Below, one piece after another: positions 8,350 to 19,914 of a DNA stretch of 64,000 nucleotides (positions are counted from its first letter, which is position 1; every line of letters begins with the position of its first letter). The stretch is from assembly GCF_024752355.1 (NCBI RefSeq), contig NZ_JANTHZ010000002.1, positions 434,001 to 498,000 on the forward strand. The letters are read 5' to 3'. Origin of the DNA: Ancylobacter mangrovi (GTDB lineage: Bacteria; Pseudomonadota; Alphaproteobacteria; Rhizobiales; Xanthobacteraceae). The notes under the pieces are model-generated. The model saw only the letters and a list, made by a program, of their open reading frames with translations, was not told the origin of the DNA and made no database searches. Both the position numbers and the translations under genes were made by a program.

Positions 8350-11118
8350 CTACCCGCCCTTCGCGGCCGCCTTCAGCCGGTAGAGCGCCTCCAGCGCCTC
8401 GCGCGGGGTCATCTCGTCGGGGTCCAGGCCCGCCAGCGCGGCCTTCACAACCTGCGCGGCCGGATCGGCCTTCGGCGCCGGCGCGGCCTCGGCCACGGGC
8501 GCGCGGTTGATGGCGGCGAACAGCGGCAGGTCGTCGAGGATGCGCTGGGCGGGTGCGGCGCGGTCGGCGTCCTCCAGCTCGCTCAGCACCGCCTTGGCCC
8601 GCGCCACCACGGCCGGCGGCAGGCCGGCCAGCTTGGCGACCTGGATGCCGTAGGAGCGGTCGGCGGCGCCCGGCACCACCTCGTGCAGGAAGATCACCTC
8701 GCCCTCCCACTCCTTCACCTTCACCGTCGCGTTGACGAGGCGGGTGAGGCGCTGGGAGAGCGCGGTCAGCTCGTGGAAATGGGTGGCGAACAGGCCCCGG
8801 CAGCGGTTCACCTCGTGCAGGTGCTCGAGGCTCGCCCAGGCGATGGAGAGGCCGTCGAAGGTCGCCGTGCCGCGCCCGATCTCGTCGAGGATGACGAGCG
8901 AGCGCTCGGTCGCCTGGTTGAGGATGGCGGCGGTCTCGACCATCTCGACCATGAAGGTGGAGCGCCCGCGCGCCAGGTCGTCCGCTGCGCCGACGCGCGA
9001 GAACAGCCGGTCCACCACCCCGATGCGCGCCGCCCGCGCGGGCACGAAGGCGCCGGCCTGGGCGAGGATCGCGATCAGCGCGTTCTGGCGCAGAAAGGTC
9101 GACTTGCCCGCCATGTTGGGGCCGGTCACCAGCCAGATGCGGCCGGATTTCGCGTTCTCCGGCGGGGAGAGCTCGCAGTCATTGGCGACGAAGGGCCCGC
9201 CCGAGGGGCCGTGCTCACGGCGCAGCGCCTGCTCGACCACCGGATGGCGCCCGCCCTCGATCGCGAAGTCGCGCCCGTCATCGACCTCCGGGCGCACATG
9301 GCCCTCGTCCACCGCCAGCCGGGCGAGGCCGGCGGCGACGTCGATCACCGCCAGCGCCTCGGCGCAGGCGCGGATGGTTTCCGCATTCTCCAGCACCGCG
9401 GCGGCCAACTCGTCGAAGATCGCCTGCTCCAGCGCCAGCGCGCGCTCGCCGGCGCTGGCGATCTTCGCCTCCAGCTCGGCGAGTTCGGTCGAGGTGAAGC
9501 GCATCGCCCCGGCCATGGTCTGGCGATGCACGAACACGGCGTCGAACGGCGCCTCGCGCAGGCGCTCGGCATTCTGCTGCGAGACTTCGACGAAATAGCC
9601 GAGCACGGCATTGTGCCGGATCTTGAGCGACCTGACGCCGGTCTCCTCGGCGTAGCGGCGCTCCAGTGCCGCCACCACGCGCCGGCTCTCGTCGCGCATC
9701 GCCCGGGTGGCGTCGAGCTCCTCCGAATAGCCCGCGCGGACGAAGCCGCCGTCGCGGCGGTTGAGCGGCAGCTCGTCGGCGAGCGCGGCGCCGAGCATCA
9801 GCGCGAGCGCGGGGTCGACGCCGCTCGCCGCGCGGGCGGCCGAGGCGAGCTCGGCGGGGGCGGGAGAGGCCGCGATCAGCGCGGCGATCGCGCCGCCCTC
9901 GGCCAGGCCGCGCCCGATGGCGGAGAGGTCGCGCGGCCCGGAACGGCCCAGCGCCACGCGCGAGAGCGCGCGGGCAAGGTCCGGCGCCCCGGCGAGGCGC
10001 TCGCGCAGCGCGCCGGCGAGCGCCGCCTCGTCGGCAAGATGCTCCACCGCGTCGAGACGGGCGGCGATGCGGACGGGGTCGGTCAGCGGCTCGGCGAGGC
10101 GCCGGGCAAGCAGGCGCGCGCCGGCGGCGGTGACGGTGCGGTCCACCGCCGCGCACAGGCTGCCGGTGCGCTCGCCGGTGGTGGTGCGCAGGATTTCGAG
10201 ATTGGCGCGCGTGGCCGGGTCGATGACCATGGCGTCGGCGGCGCCCTCGCGCTGCGGGCGGTTCAGCGGCGGGCGGGCGCCGAGCTGGGTGCGCTCGATA
10301 TAGGCGACGATGGCGGCGGAGGCGGCGAGCTCCGCGCGGGTGAAGCTGCCGAACGCCTCCACCGTGGCGACGCCGAAGAAGCCGGCGAGCCGCCGCTCGG
10401 CGCTGGCGCCGTCGAAGCTCTCCTTGGGCAGCGGCGTCACCGCCGGCAGGGCGCGCCACAGCGGGCGCAGATGCGGTTCCTCATAGACCGCGTCGGCCAC
10501 CAGGAGTTCGGCCGGCTCGATGCGGGCGAGGTCGGCGGCGAGCCGGCCGGCATCGGTCTCGGCAACGCGGAACGAGCCGGTGGAAATGTCGGCGAAGGCG
10601 AGCGCGTAGAGATAGCCGTCCTCGCCCTCGCTGCCGCGCATGCGGGCCACAGCCGCGAGCACGTTCTCGCGCCGGGCGTCGAGCAGCGCGTCCTCGGTCA
10701 GCGTGCCGGGGGTGACGAGGCGGATCACGTCGCGCCGCACCACGCTCTTCGGGCCGCGCTTCCTGGCCTCGGCCGGGTTCTCGGTCTGCTCGCACACGCT
10801 GACGCGGTGGCCGCAGGCGATCAGCTTGTTGAGATATTCCTCGGCGCGCTCCACCGGCACGCCGCACATCGGGATGTCCTCGCCCAGATGCTTGCCGCGC
10901 TTGGTGAGCACGATGCCGAGCGCGCGCGAGGCGATCTCGGCGTCCTCGAAGAACAGCTCGTAGAAATCGCCCATGCGGTAGAACAGCAGGCTGCCGGGAT
11001 TGGCGGTCTTGATCTCGACATACTGCGCCATCATCGGCGTGACGCGGTCGGTCGCGCCGCCCGCGCCGGGCGCACGCTTCACCTCGCCGGACGTGGTGTC
11101 ATTCGCTCTCGCATCCAT
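8350..11118 (-). CDS. mutS: DNA mismatch repair protein MutS
   Basis: A 922-residue mismatch-recognition ATPase that starts methyl-independent or MutL-linked repair of replication errors. The N-terminal mismatch-binding domain shows the GDFYELF motif (Phe-x-Glu wedge). Connector, lever and clamp domains follow. The ATPase has Walker [10 protein letters not shown] near residue 665, Walker [13 protein letters not shown] and the ATHFHEL switch. The frame is open to 11481 but overlaps mmcB upstream; the ATG at 11118 (MDARANDTT) gives a sensible length. It lies 59 bases downstream of mmcB on the same strand, so a DNA-repair transcription unit is plausible. Confidence 0.96.
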   Translation of the reverse strand: MDARANDTTSGEVKRAPGAGGATDRVTPMMAQYVEIKTANPGSLLFYRMGDFYELFFEDAEIASRALGIVLTKRGKHLGEDIPMCGVPVERAEEYLNKLIACGHRVSVCEQTENPAEARKRGPKSVVRRDVIRLVTPGTLTEDALLDARRENVLAAVARMRGSEGEDGYLYALAFADISTGSFRVAETDAGRLAADLARIEPAELLVADAVYEEPHLRPLWRALPAVTPLPKESFDGASAERRLAGFFGVATVEAFGSFTRAELAASAAIVAYIERTQLGARPPLNRPQREGAADAMVIDPATRANLEILRTTTGERTGSLCAAVDRTVTAAGARLLARRLAEPLTDPVRIAARLDAVEHLADEAALAGALRERLAGAPDLARALSRVALGRSGPRDLSAIGRGLAEGGAIAALIAASPAPAELASAARAASGVDPALALMLGAALADELPLNRRDGGFVRAGYSEELDATRAMRDESRRVVAALERRYAEETGVRSLKIRHNAVLGYFVEVSQQNAERLREAPFDAVFVHRQTMAGAMRFTSTELAELEAKIASAGERALALEQAIFDELAAAVLENAETIRACAEALAVIDVAAGLARLAVDEGHVRPEVDDGRDFAIEGGRHPVVEQALRREHGPSGGPFVANDCELSPPENAKSGRIWLVTGPNMAGKSTFLRQNALIAILAQAGAFVPARAARIGVVDRLFSRVGAADDLARGRSTFMVEMVETAAILNQATERSLVILDEIGRGTATFDGLSIAWASLEHLHEVNRCRGLFATHFHELTALSQRLTRLVNATVKVKEWEGEVIFLHEVVPGAADRSYGIQVAKLAGLPPAVVARAKAVLSELEDADRAAPAQRILDDLPLFAAINRAPVAEAAPAPKADPAAQVVKAALAGLDPDEMTPREALEALYRLKAAAKGG

Positions 11119-11177
11119 GGAACGACGCTGGCAGAGGCGCGGCCCGCGATGCAAGCACGCGCGCCGGTTATCCCCTC

Positions 11178-11669
11178 CTAGAGTTCGATGCCGCGCACGC
11201 CGTCCGGGTCCATCAGCCCCATCAGGCGGCCGGCCGCGGTGCGCGCGAGGCGCAGCGTCACGGCGCGCCGCGTCACCCCGGGCATGGGGTGGCGGGGCGC
11301 CTCGCGCACCAGCCCGGCACCGAACTGATCCGCGACCATGACGCCGGCATCCTCGGGCAGGATCTCGACCGGAAAGTCCGGCCCGACGGCGAAGAACAGC
11401 CGGTCGCAATGCAGGCGGTAGTCGGCCCATTTGCGGTCGGTGCGGAAATCGGTCACCGACGACTTGATCTCCACCACCCACACCTCGCCGCGCCCGTCGA
11501 TGGCGGCGATGTCGGCGCGCCGTCCCGAGGCGAGCGAGAACTCGGGCACGCCGACCAGCCCGCGCGCCGCGAGATAGCGCAGCGCGCCGCGCTGGATCGC
11601 GCGGGCGGTCTCGGACTGGCGTCCGTCGAGCGGCATGACGATGGAGAGGGAAGCGAGCGCCTGATCCAT
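11178..11669 (-). CDS. mmcB: MmcB family DNA repair protein
   Basis: A 163-residue protein of the MmcB family, known in alphaproteobacteria for mitomycin C tolerance and often in the SOS regulon. The core shows a PD-(D/E)xK nuclease-like pattern: [20 protein letters not shown] (Asp, Glu and Lys in the usual order) followed by [22 protein letters not shown]. It starts at the ATG at 11669 and is immediately upstream of mutS on the same strand. I did not see a clear LexA box in the 140-base gap before it. The family call is by recalled sequence pattern. Confidence 0.82.
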   Translation of the reverse strand: MDQALASLSIVMPLDGRQSETARAIQRGALRYLAARGLVGVPEFSLASGRRADIAAIDGRGEVWVVEIKSSVTDFRTDRKWADYRLHCDRLFFAVGPDFPVEILPEDAGVMVADQFGAGLVREAPRHPMPGVTRRAVTLRLARTAAGRLMGLMDPDGVRGIEL

Positions 11670-11812
11670 GTTCGTACCCTATCCGTTCTCATTCGCGGAC
11701 GGAAGGCGGCGCCCTGCCGCACGATCGTGCAATGTAAATTGAATGCAGACGGGCGTTACCTGCCGCGCGCGATTCGTCTAATAGGCACGCACTCCCTCCC
11801 GTGATCGCCCCC

Positions 11813-12394
11813 ATGAACAAGTCGCCATCGCCCATCGAGCCGCTCAGTCCGCCGCCCGGACTGGTGCAGCTTTTCGTCGGGTTCCTGTCGGTCGCCGTGA
11901 TCGCCTTCGGCGGCGTGCTGCCGATCGCCCGGCGCGCGCTGGTGGAGCGCTATCGCTGGATCACCCCGGACGAGTTCACCGAGCTGATCGGGCTCGCCCA
12001 GTTCCTGCCCGGCCCGAACATCATCAACCTGGCGATCGTGGTGGGCGGGCGCTTCTGCGGGCCGGCCGGCTCCGTAGTCGCCTTTCTCGGGCTGGTGCTG
12101 GTGCCGGGCACGGGCGTGGTGCTGGCGAGCATCCTGTTCAGCCACTATGCGGACGTGCAGGCGGTGTCGGACATGCTGGCGGGCCTCGCCGCCGCCGCCG
12201 CCGGGCTGGTGCTCGCCATGGGCGTGCGCATGGCGGAGCCGATCTATCGCCGCCCGCGGGTCCACACCATCGCCATCGCCGCCGCCGCCTTCATCGCCAT
12301 CGCCGTGCTCGGCCTGTCGCTGCCGGTGGTCATGCTCACGCTGGGGGTGATCTCGATCGCCCTGTCCTGGTGGGTGGAGAGACGCCCGCGATGA
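11813..12394 (+). CDS. chrA: Chromate transporter, first half (ChrA N-domain type)
   Basis: A 193-residue membrane protein of the CHR family with about six hydrophobic segments. The FGGVLPIARRALVER and LAQFLPGPNIINLAIVVG motifs identify it. In short-chain CHR systems two half-size proteins together make one transporter, and the next gene is the other half. Its stop overlaps the next start (ATGA at 12391-12394), so the two are translationally coupled. The start is the ATG at 11813; a GTG at 11801 is an in-frame alternative. Export of chromate or related anions is inferred from the family; neither half has been tested here. Confidence 0.85.
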   Translation: MNKSPSPIEPLSPPPGLVQLFVGFLSVAVIAFGGVLPIARRALVERYRWITPDEFTELIGLAQFLPGPNIINLAIVVGGRFCGPAGSVVAFLGLVLVPGTGVVLASILFSHYADVQAVSDMLAGLAAAAAGLVLAMGVRMAEPIYRRPRVHTIAIAAAAFIAIAVLGLSLPVVMLTLGVISIALSWWVERRPR

Positions 12395-12921
12395 ACGATT
12401 CCAACCCGCTGGTCGCGCTCGCGCTGCACTTCCTGGCGATCTCGATCTTCGCCGTCGGCGGCGCCAATGTGGTGCTGCCGGAAATCCACCGGCAGGTCGT
12501 GGACGTGGCCGGCTGGATGAGCGACGTCCAGTTCGCCCAGAACTACGCCATCGCCCAGGCGGCGCCCGGGCCCAACATGCTGGTGGTGACGCTGATCGGC
12601 TGGCACGTCGCGGGCGTGTGGGGCGCGATCGTGGCGACGCTCGCCATGACCGGGCCGACCTGCGTCATCGCCTATGTCGTCGGCGGCATCTGGCACCGCT
12701 TCCGCGCCGCCCGCTGGCGCCGCGTCGTGCAGGGCGCGCTGGTGCCGCTCACCGTCGGCCTGATCATCGCCAGCGGCCTGATCCTCGCCGAGGGCGCGGC
12801 GCGCAGCTATGCCACCGCCGCCTATACCGCGGTCACCATGGTGGTGCTGCTGCTCACCCGCATCAGCCCGATCTGGCTGATGGCCGGCGGCGCGATACTG
12901 GGGGCGGCCGGCCTCATCTGA
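12391..12921 (+). CDS. chrA: Chromate transporter, second half (ChrA C-domain type)
   Basis: A 176-residue partner of the preceding CHR half-protein, starting at the ATG that overlaps the upstream stop codon. It repeats the fold, with FAVGGANVVLPEIHRQVV near residue 23 and the QAAPGPNMLVVTLIGW motif, then about six membrane segments. The overlap suggests equal production of both halves, as expected for an antiparallel heterodimer. It ends 12 bases before the convergent MATE gene. Confidence 0.85.
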   Translation: MNDSNPLVALALHFLAISIFAVGGANVVLPEIHRQVVDVAGWMSDVQFAQNYAIAQAAPGPNMLVVTLIGWHVAGVWGAIVATLAMTGPTCVIAYVVGGIWHRFRAARWRRVVQGALVPLTVGLIIASGLILAEGAARSYATAAYTAVTMVVLLLTRISPIWLMAGGAILGAAGLI

Positions 12922-12933
12922 GGCGATCGCCTC

Positions 12934-14394
12934 TCAGCCCAGCCCCTCCTGCTCGATGGCGGAGGCACCCTCGCCGCGCGAGAAGGGCGGCAGCTCGGCG
13001 CCGGCGAGCGGCGTGCCGCGCTCGGGCGGACGGGCCTGGCTCTGCAGCCGCGCCACCAGCGAGAAGGCGCAGATCAGCGCCGCGACGCCGAACGCGACCG
13101 AGCCGATCGCCTGTCCGCCGATCACCCCCTCGGCGCCGAACCAGCGCCCGCCGAGCCAGACCAGAGGAATGGTGCCGATGGTCGCCCGCGCCCAGTTGAA
13201 GCCGGTCGACATCAGCGGCGCGCCGAGATTGTTGAAGGCTGCGTTGGCGGTGAACAGCGCGCCCTGGAACACGAAGCTGCCGGCGGCGTAGAGGCAGAAG
13301 AAGGCGACCAGCTGCTCGCCCTCCGGCGACAGGCCGAACAGGCCGGCGAGCGGCAGGCGCGCCAGCGCCAGGGCCAGCCAGATCAGCACGACATAGGAGA
13401 TGATCAGCTTGAGGCTGTCGCGGATCGCCTGCCGCACCCGGTCGTAGCGCAGCGCGCCGACATTCTGGCCGACCACCGGCCCGATGGCGCCGGTGAGCGC
13501 GAAGAGCGGGCCGAAGGCGACCGGGATGATGCGCCCGATCACCGCCCAGGCTGCGATTGCCGCGTCGCCGTGCGGCGCCAGTGCATAGGTGACGTAGGCA
13601 TTGCCGACCGGCGTCGCGACATTGGTCAGGATCGCCGGCACGGCGATGGCCGAGAGCGGCCCGACATCGGTCAGGAAGGCGGACAGGCGCGGGCGCTCGG
13701 CCAGATGATGGATGCGGACCACCGCATAGAGCCCGTAGGCGGTCATCACCGCGCGCGAGATCACCGAGGCGATCGCCGCGCCCTCGACGCCCAGCCCCAG
13801 CGCCAGGATCAGCAGCGGGTCGAGCACCGCCGTGGCGAGCCCGCCGCACAGCGTCACCCACATGGAGCGACGCGCATCGCCCACCCCGCGCAGCACGCCC
13901 GAGGCCGCCATGCCGATGCCGAGCAGGGGCGTGGAGGGCAGCACGATGAAGAGAAAACCGCGGGCGAGCTCCAGCGTGCGGCCGGAGGCGCCGAGCAGCG
14001 CCAGCATCGGCCCGACAAAGGGAAGCATCACCGCGACCAGCAGCACCGTCGCCAGCACCATGTAGACCATGGAAGAGGTCGACAGGCGCCGCCCGTCCTG
14101 CGCGTGGCCGCTGCCGATGGCGCGCGAGACCAGCGCCGAGCCGGCGATCATCACCCCGATGGCGACCGAGGTGGTGAAGAACATCACCGTGCCGGCATAG
14201 CCGATCGCCGCCGCCAGTTCCTCCTCGCCGAGCAGCGAGATGTAGAAAAGGTTGAGCAGGTCTACGACGAACACGGCGACGAGGCCGATCGAGCCGGTCG
14301 CCGTCATCACCGCAACGTGACGCAGCGTGGAGCCCTCGACGAAGCGAGGTCTGATCGGGGAGCGGGAGGGGGTACCGGCGGACGGAGCACTCAT
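12934..14394 (-). CDS. MATE family efflux transporter
   Basis: A 486-residue inner-membrane transporter with about 12 helices in two similar halves, of the multidrug and toxic-compound extrusion family. Typical stretches are [21 protein letters not shown] in helix 2, [48 protein letters not shown] and [18 protein letters not shown]. The start is taken at the ATG at 14394 ([10 protein letters not shown]) rather than upstream codons in the same frame, because the residues before it are arginine- and cysteine-rich and unlike the family. It diverges from argB. The substrate is unknown. Confidence 0.9.
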   Translation of the reverse strand: MSAPSAGTPSRSPIRPRFVEGSTLRHVAVMTATGSIGLVAVFVVDLLNLFYISLLGEEELAAAIGYAGTVMFFTTSVAIGVMIAGSALVSRAIGSGHAQDGRRLSTSSMVYMVLATVLLVAVMLPFVGPMLALLGASGRTLELARGFLFIVLPSTPLLGIGMAASGVLRGVGDARRSMWVTLCGGLATAVLDPLLILALGLGVEGAAIASVISRAVMTAYGLYAVVRIHHLAERPRLSAFLTDVGPLSAIAVPAILTNVATPVGNAYVTYALAPHGDAAIAAWAVIGRIIPVAFGPLFALTGAIGPVVGQNVGALRYDRVRQAIRDSLKLIISYVVLIWLALALARLPLAGLFGLSPEGEQLVAFFCLYAAGSFVFQGALFTANAAFNNLGAPLMSTGFNWARATIGTIPLVWLGGRWFGAEGVIGGQAIGSVAFGVAALICAFSLVARLQSQARPPERGTPLAGAELPPFSRGEGASAIEQEGLG

Positions 14395-14614
14395 GCAGGC
14401 GCATATGGCATCGAAAGGCCGCGCGCGACAGGCGTGGGCCCGCAATCGACCGCTTGCGCGGCTGCCGCGCCTCGAAGGGAAGGCGCCGAAACCTCGGCGG
14501 ATTATTGAGAAGCGTCACCGAAATCGGCTAGAAGGGCACGCCTCGACACCGCTGCCGGCCCGCCGGACGGCGGCGCGCCGCAAGCCCCGCATCCTCCCGC
14601 GAGACGGATCCGCC

Positions 14615-15544
14615 ATGACCGCCGCCACCACCGCCACCCCGACCGACGACGTCAACATCGACCCCATCGATGACCACGCCAAGGCGCGCGTGCTCGTCCA
14701 GGCGCTGCCGCACATGCAGCGCTATGACGACGCCACCATCGTGGTGAAGTATGGCGGCCACGCCATGGGCGACGAGCAGGTGGCGCGCGACTTTGCGCAG
14801 GACATCGTGCTGCTCGAGCAGTCCGGCGTGAACCCGGTGGTGGTGCATGGCGGCGGGCCGCAGATCGGCGCCATGCTGGCCAAGCTCGGCATCAAGTCGG
14901 AATTCGCCGCCGGGCTGCGCATCACCGACAAGGCGACGGTCGAGATCGTCGAGATGGTGCTGGCCGGCTCGATCAACAAATCCCTGGTCGGCTTCATCAA
15001 CGAGGCCGGCGGCAAGGCGCTCGGCCTGTCCGGCAAGGACGGCAACATGGTCGTCGCCTCCAAGGTGACGCGCAGCGTCCGCGATCCCGATTCCAACATC
15101 GAGAAGGTGGTCGATCTCGGCTTCGTCGGCGAACCGGAAAAGGTCGATACCACCGTGCTCGACCAGATCCTCGGCCGCGACCTCGTCCCGGTCCTCGCCC
15201 CGGTCGCCACCGGCCGCGACGGCGGCACCTTCAACGTCAATGCCGACACCTTCGCCGGCGCCATCGCCGGGGCGCTGAACGCCAAGCGCCTGCTGCTGCT
15301 GACCGACGTGCCCGGCGTGCTCGACCGCGACAAGAACCTGATCAAGGAACTGACCATCTCGCAGGCGCGTGCGCTGATCGCCGACGGCACCATCTCGGGC
15401 GGCATGATCCCCAAGGTCGAGACCTGCATCTACGCGCTCGAACAGGGCGTGGAGGGGGTCGTCATCCTCGACGGCAAGGTGCCGCACGCGGTGCTGCTGG
15501 AGCTGCTGACCGACCACGGCGCCGGCACGCTGATCACGCGCTGA
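14615..15544 (+). CDS. argB: Acetylglutamate kinase
   Basis: A 309-residue cytoplasmic kinase that phosphorylates N-acetylglutamate, the second step of arginine synthesis. Amino-acid-kinase signatures are present: [12 protein letters not shown] near residue 43, [12 protein letters not shown], the [15 protein letters not shown] nucleotide site, [11 protein letters not shown] and [10 protein letters not shown]. The frame is open upstream to 14327, but [12 protein letters not shown] at 14615 is the most natural start. An adjoining N-terminal helix, as in arginine-inhibited hexameric kinases, may be formed by residues 15-35. A HAD nucleotidase gene follows after nine bases and dapD after that, a conserved alphaproteobacterial grouping. 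Confidence 0.95.
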   Translation: MTAATTATPTDDVNIDPIDDHAKARVLVQALPHMQRYDDATIVVKYGGHAMGDEQVARDFAQDIVLLEQSGVNPVVVHGGGPQIGAMLAKLGIKSEFAAGLRITDKATVEIVEMVLAGSINKSLVGFINEAGGKALGLSGKDGNMVVASKVTRSVRDPDSNIEKVVDLGFVGEPEKVDTTVLDQILGRDLVPVLAPVATGRDGGTFNVNADTFAGAIAGALNAKRLLLLTDVPGVLDRDKNLIKELTISQARALIADGTISGGMIPKVETCIYALEQGVEGVVILDGKVPHAVLLELLTDHGAGTLITR

Positions 15545-15553
15545 GGCGGGACC

Positions 15554-16267
15554 ATGCCCGAATCCGCCGCCGCCCCCGGGGCCGACTTCACGCGGATCGA
15601 CACCTGGGTGTTCGATCTCGACAACACCCTCTACCCGCCCGGGCTCGACCTGTGGCGGCAGATCGACATGAAGATGCGCGCCTATATCGCGGAGTTCCTC
15701 GGCCTGTCGCTCGACGAGGCCTTCGCGCTGCAGAAGAGCTATTACCGCAAATACGGCACCTCGCTGCGCGGGCTGATGATCGAGCACGCGATGGACCCGG
15801 ACGCCTTCCTCGCCGAGGTCCACGCCATCGACCTGTCCGAGCTCGACGCCGCCCCCGCGCTGGGCGAGGCGATCGGCGCGCTGCCCGGGCGCAAGCTCGT
15901 CTACACCAACGGCTCGCGCCGCCATGCCGAGGCGGTGCTGGCCAAGCTCGGTATCTCGCACCATTTCGCCGACGTGCACGACATCGTCTCGGCCGAGTTC
16001 CATCCCAAGCCGCAGGAGGCGGCCTATCGCGGCTTCCTCCGGCGCTTCGACGTCGACCCGGGACGGGCCGCCATGTTCGAGGACCTGGCGCGCAACCTCG
16101 AGGTGCCGGCGACGCTCGGCATGCGCACCGTGCTGGTCGTCCCGCCGGGCCTCGCCGTCAACCCGGCCGACCGCGAGGCGTGGGAGCACGAGGGGCGCGA
16201 CGCGGGCCATATCGACGTCGTGACCGACGATCTCACCGGCTTCCTCACCGGGCTGCGCCGATCATAG
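15554..16267 (+). CDS. HAD hydrolase, pyrimidine 5'-nucleotidase type
   Basis: A 237-residue haloacid-dehalogenase-superfamily phosphatase of the Sdt1/pyrimidine 5'-nucleotidase group. Motif I is FDLDNTLYPP near residue 21, motif II YTNGSRRH, motif III Lys in HPKPQEAAYRGF and motif IV MFEDLARNLEVP. The likely substrates are pyrimidine nucleoside monophosphates, by family. It lies nine bases after argB on the same strand, so the two are probably co-transcribed, an arrangement I recall as common in Hyphomicrobiales. Confidence 0.88.
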   Translation: MPESAAAPGADFTRIDTWVFDLDNTLYPPGLDLWRQIDMKMRAYIAEFLGLSLDEAFALQKSYYRKYGTSLRGLMIEHAMDPDAFLAEVHAIDLSELDAAPALGEAIGALPGRKLVYTNGSRRHAEAVLAKLGISHHFADVHDIVSAEFHPKPQEAAYRGFLRRFDVDPGRAAMFEDLARNLEVPATLGMRTVLVVPPGLAVNPADREAWEHEGRDAGHIDVVTDDLTGFLTGLRRS

Positions 16268-16343
16268 GCATGCGCGCGCCGATCAGCCGTTGACAGAACC
16301 CGTCCGCGCCCGGACAAGACGCGCCGGATAAAGGAGAGGCCGG

Positions 16344-17186
<843 letters not shown>

Positions 17187-17309
17187 TCGCCGGCGGCGGT
17201 TCTGCCGTCATCCCGGCCGAAACACCGGCTAGGCGGTAGAGCGCCGAGCCTTCCCAACAGCCCGGACCGGCCTCGGCCGCGCCGGGGCAACGGTTCGAGG
17301 AGATGTCGC

Positions 17310-18551
17310 ATGGCCGACCCAACTCCCGTTCAGGCCGGGGCGGACGCCGCCGGGACGGCCCCTTCCGGGGCCGATCCGGTCGAGATCGCCCGGTCGCTCA
17401 TCCGCTGCCCCTCGGTGACGCCGCAGGAGGGAGGGGCGCTGGCCTGCCTCGAGGGCATGCTCGGCGCCGCCGGTTTCACCGTCCACCGCGTGAAGCTGAC
17501 GGGCCCGGATACGCCGGACGTCGAGAACCTCTATGCCCGCTTCGGCACCAAGGGGCCGAACCTGTGCTTTGCTGGCCATACCGACGTGGTCCCGCCCGGC
17601 GACCCCTCGCACTGGCGCTTCCCGCCTTTCGAGGGCGCGATCCATGGCGGGATGCTCTACGGGCGCGGCGCGGTGGACATGAAGGGGGGCGTCGCCGCCT
17701 TCGTCGCCGCCGGCATCGACTTCGCGCACAGCCATGGCGGCGCGGCGAGCGAGGGCGAGATGGCGCCGGGCTCGATCTCCTTCCTCATCACCGGCGACGA
17801 GGAAGGCCCGGCCATCAACGGCACGGAGAAGCTGCTGCGCTGGCTGGCCGACCGCGACGAGCGGCTCGACCATTGCGTGCTGGGCGAGCCCTCCAGCCGC
17901 GCAGTGCTGGGCGACATGGTCAAGATCGGCCGGCGCGGCTCGCTGTCGGGCACGCTCACCGTGCACGGCAAGCAGGGCCATGTCGGCTATCCGCACCTCG
18001 CGGAAAATCCCATTCCCGGCCTGACGAAGCTTCTTGCGGGCCTTTACGGCGAGCCGCTCGACGGTGGCAACACGCATTTCCAGGCGTCGAACCTCGAAGT
18101 CGTCTCGGTCGATGTCGGCAATCCCGCCTACAACGTCATTCCGGCCGAGGCGCGGGCGCGCTTCAACGTCCGCTTCAACGAATTGTGGACGCCGCAGACG
18201 CTGGCCGCCGAGATCGAGAAGCGGCTGCGCGATGCGGCGGGCAATTCGGTGCGCTGGAGCGTCGATTTCGAGGCCCGCTCCTCCGACAGCTTCCTCACCG
18301 CGCCGGGCGCCTTTGTCGAGCTCGCGGTCGAGGCGATCGCCCAGGCGACCGGGCAGAGGCCGGAGCTCTCCACCACGGGCGGCACCTCGGATGCGCGCTT
18401 CATCAAGGACTACTGCCCGGTGATCGAGTTCGGCCTCGTCGGCACCACCATGCATGCGGTCGACGAATCGACGCCGGTCGCCGAGATCCAGGCACTGACG
18501 CGGGTCTATGCCGGCATCATCGAGCGCTATTTCGCCACCTTCGGCCGTTGA
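17310..18551 (+). CDS. dapE: Succinyl-diaminopimelate desuccinylase
   Basis: A 413-residue M20-family zinc amidohydrolase that removes succinate from N-succinyl-LL-diaminopimelate, supplying lysine and peptidoglycan precursor. The metal-binding motifs are in order: [34 protein letters not shown] and the LGEPSS loop, with [21 protein letters not shown] near the C-terminus. An N-terminal Ala/Gly/Pro-rich extension of about 20 residues before [17 protein letters not shown] is longer than usual, so the start could lie a little downstream, but GAGGAG at 17298-17303 fits the ATG at 17310. Confidence 0.95.
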   Translation: MADPTPVQAGADAAGTAPSGADPVEIARSLIRCPSVTPQEGGALACLEGMLGAAGFTVHRVKLTGPDTPDVENLYARFGTKGPNLCFAGHTDVVPPGDPSHWRFPPFEGAIHGGMLYGRGAVDMKGGVAAFVAAGIDFAHSHGGAASEGEMAPGSISFLITGDEEGPAINGTEKLLRWLADRDERLDHCVLGEPSSRAVLGDMVKIGRRGSLSGTLTVHGKQGHVGYPHLAENPIPGLTKLLAGLYGEPLDGGNTHFQASNLEVVSVDVGNPAYNVIPAEARARFNVRFNELWTPQTLAAEIEKRLRDAAGNSVRWSVDFEARSSDSFLTAPGAFVELAVEAIAQATGQRPELSTTGGTSDARFIKDYCPVIEFGLVGTTMHAVDESTPVAEIQALTRVYAGIIERYFATFGR

Positions 18552-18561
18552 GACGACTGGC

Positions 18562-19005
18562 ATGAGCACCCCGCGCCCCGTCCTCGCCACCAGCGCCGCC
18601 GTGTTCCGCGACGGGCGCGTGCTGCTGGCGCGGCGCGGCCAGCGTCCCTCGCTCGGGCTGTGGACGCTGCCGGGCGGGCGCGTCGAGCCGGGCGAGACGC
18701 TGGCGCAGGCCGCCATGCGCGAGGTGATGGAGGAGGTGGGCGTCGCCTGCGCCATTCTTGGCGTGGCCGGTGCGGTCGACGTGATCCGGCACGACGCGGC
18801 GGGCGGGCTGAGCGCGCATTACGTGGTGGTCAGCCACGCCGCGCGCTGGGTCTCCGGCGAGCCGGCGACCGGGCCGGAGGCGGCCGAGATCGGCTGGTTC
18901 GCGCCCGATGCGCTGCCGGACGACGTCACGCCCGGTCTCGCGGGCATCGTCGAGGCGGCCCATGCCCTCGCCATCGCCGACGACGCGCCCGACGCGCTCG
19001 GCTGA
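18562..19005 (+). CDS. NUDIX hydrolase
   Basis: A 147-residue NUDIX protein with a perfect Nudix box, G-x5-E-x7-REVxEExGV (GRVEPGE then seven residues then REVMEEVGV), near residues 36-58. The N-terminal strand AAVFRDGRVLLARRGQRPSLGLWTLPGG resembles house-cleaning pyrophosphatases and ADP-ribose pyrophosphatases; the substrate cannot be read from sequence. The start is the ATG at 18562, ten bases after the dapE stop, so it is probably co-transcribed with dapE. Confidence 0.88.
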   Translation: MSTPRPVLATSAAVFRDGRVLLARRGQRPSLGLWTLPGGRVEPGETLAQAAMREVMEEVGVACAILGVAGAVDVIRHDAAGGLSAHYVVVSHAARWVSGEPATGPEAAEIGWFAPDALPDDVTPGLAGIVEAAHALAIADDAPDALG

Positions 19006-19047
19006 ACCGGCCTTGACGACGCCCCGATGGGAGACCACCAATCGCTC

Positions 19048-19500
19048 ATGACCGCCTTCCTCCCCTCACCGCTTCGGCTCGGCCCTTCCCCGCACGCGGC
19101 GCGGGTCGCGCTCGGCGCGGCACTGGCGCTCGGCTTGGTGCTCGGCCTGACGCTCGCGGGCGCGCCGGCGCGGGCCCAGACGACGGAAGGCGCGCCGCCG
19201 CCCTATGAGGGCGACCTTCTGCGGCTGTCGGAGATCCTCGGCGCGCTGCACTATATTCGCCCGCTCTGCGGCGCGGTGGAGCCGACCCGCTGGCGCGACG
19301 AGATGGCCGGAATCCTCAATTCCGAGCACCCGTCCGACGGGCGGCGCAGCCAGCTCATCGCCGCCTTCAACCGCGGCTATGAGAGCTACAAGCAGGTCTA
19401 CCGGAGCTGCACGCCCTCGGCCGAGCTCGCCAGCCAGCGCTATCTGGAGGCGGGCGCGAAGCTCTCGCGCGACATCGCCGCGCGGTACGGGAGCAACTGA
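19048..19500 (+). CDS. TIGR02301 family secreted protein
   Basis: A 150-residue exported protein. The N-terminus has a positively charged start, a long hydrophobic core (VALGAALALGLVLGLTLAGAP) and a likely signal peptidase site after ARA. The mature part, YEGDLLRLSEILGALHYIRPLCG through AFNRGYESYKQVYRSCTPSA, matches my memory of TIGR02301, a Hyphomicrobiales family of unknown function usually found next to a NUDIX gene, as here. Two conserved cysteines (PLCG, RSCTP) could form a periplasmic disulfide. I prefer the ATG at 19048 to the one at 19027, since it puts charge and core in normal signal-peptide spacing. Confidence 0.75.
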   Translation: MTAFLPSPLRLGPSPHAARVALGAALALGLVLGLTLAGAPARAQTTEGAPPPYEGDLLRLSEILGALHYIRPLCGAVEPTRWRDEMAGILNSEHPSDGRRSQLIAAFNRGYESYKQVYRSCTPSAELASQRYLEAGAKLSRDIAARYGSN

Positions 19501-19641
19501 CGGCAAAAAGCATGCGACGCAATGGCGCTCGCCCCATTTTTGCCTCACCATGTTAACCGTCCTTCAATTCTTGGGCGGAACGGCGCGGCTGGCGTGCTAG
19601 TGTCCCCCTAGATCATGTCACCGCCGCGCGGAGGAAACATT

Positions 19642-19914
19642 TTGTCCCAGCTTCCCGAGACGCATGACATCGATGAGAAGGCCGATCAGGCCCATGAGGA
19701 CGCGCGGCACGCCGCGCTCGCCTATCTCGATGAAGCGTGGAACGAGGCGGTCTATGACGGCCTCGACGAAGACTGCCTGGCCCAGGCCGCCCTCTTCACC
19801 GCGATCCGCTCGCTGGTCGCCACCTATGGCGAGGACGCCGCCGCCGAATTCGCCGAGCGGCTGGCCGTGCGCATCCGCGCGGGCGAATACACGGTGCCCT
19901 TCAACCGCCAGTGA
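19642..19914 (+). CDS. Hypothetical acidic protein (90 aa, TTG start)
   Basis: A 90-residue soluble acidic protein that I do not recognise. The open frame starts at 19615, but a GAGG at 19631-19634 lies seven bases before a TTG at 19642, giving LSQLPETHDIDEKADQAH; this is a much better start than the upstream ATG, which has no ribosome site. The sequence is helical and acidic (DEAWNEAVYDGLDEDCLAQAALFTAI) and ends EYTVPFNRQ. It follows the TIGR02301 gene on the same strand after about 140 bases. There is no signal peptide or membrane segment, and function is unknown. Confidence 0.6.
   Translation: MSQLPETHDIDEKADQAHEDARHAALAYLDEAWNEAVYDGLDEDCLAQAALFTAIRSLVATYGEDAAAEFAERLAVRIRAGEYTVPFNRQ

Noticed and set aside
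8683-11181. 832-codon open frame opposite mutS
   Set aside because: It is antisense to a full-length mutS with intact motifs; its translation is Arg/Gly/Ala-rich with no family pattern, as expected from high-GC codon bias.
14528-16210. 560-codon minus-strand frame opposite argB and the HAD gene
   Set aside because: Antisense shadow; both plus-strand genes are intact with motifs.
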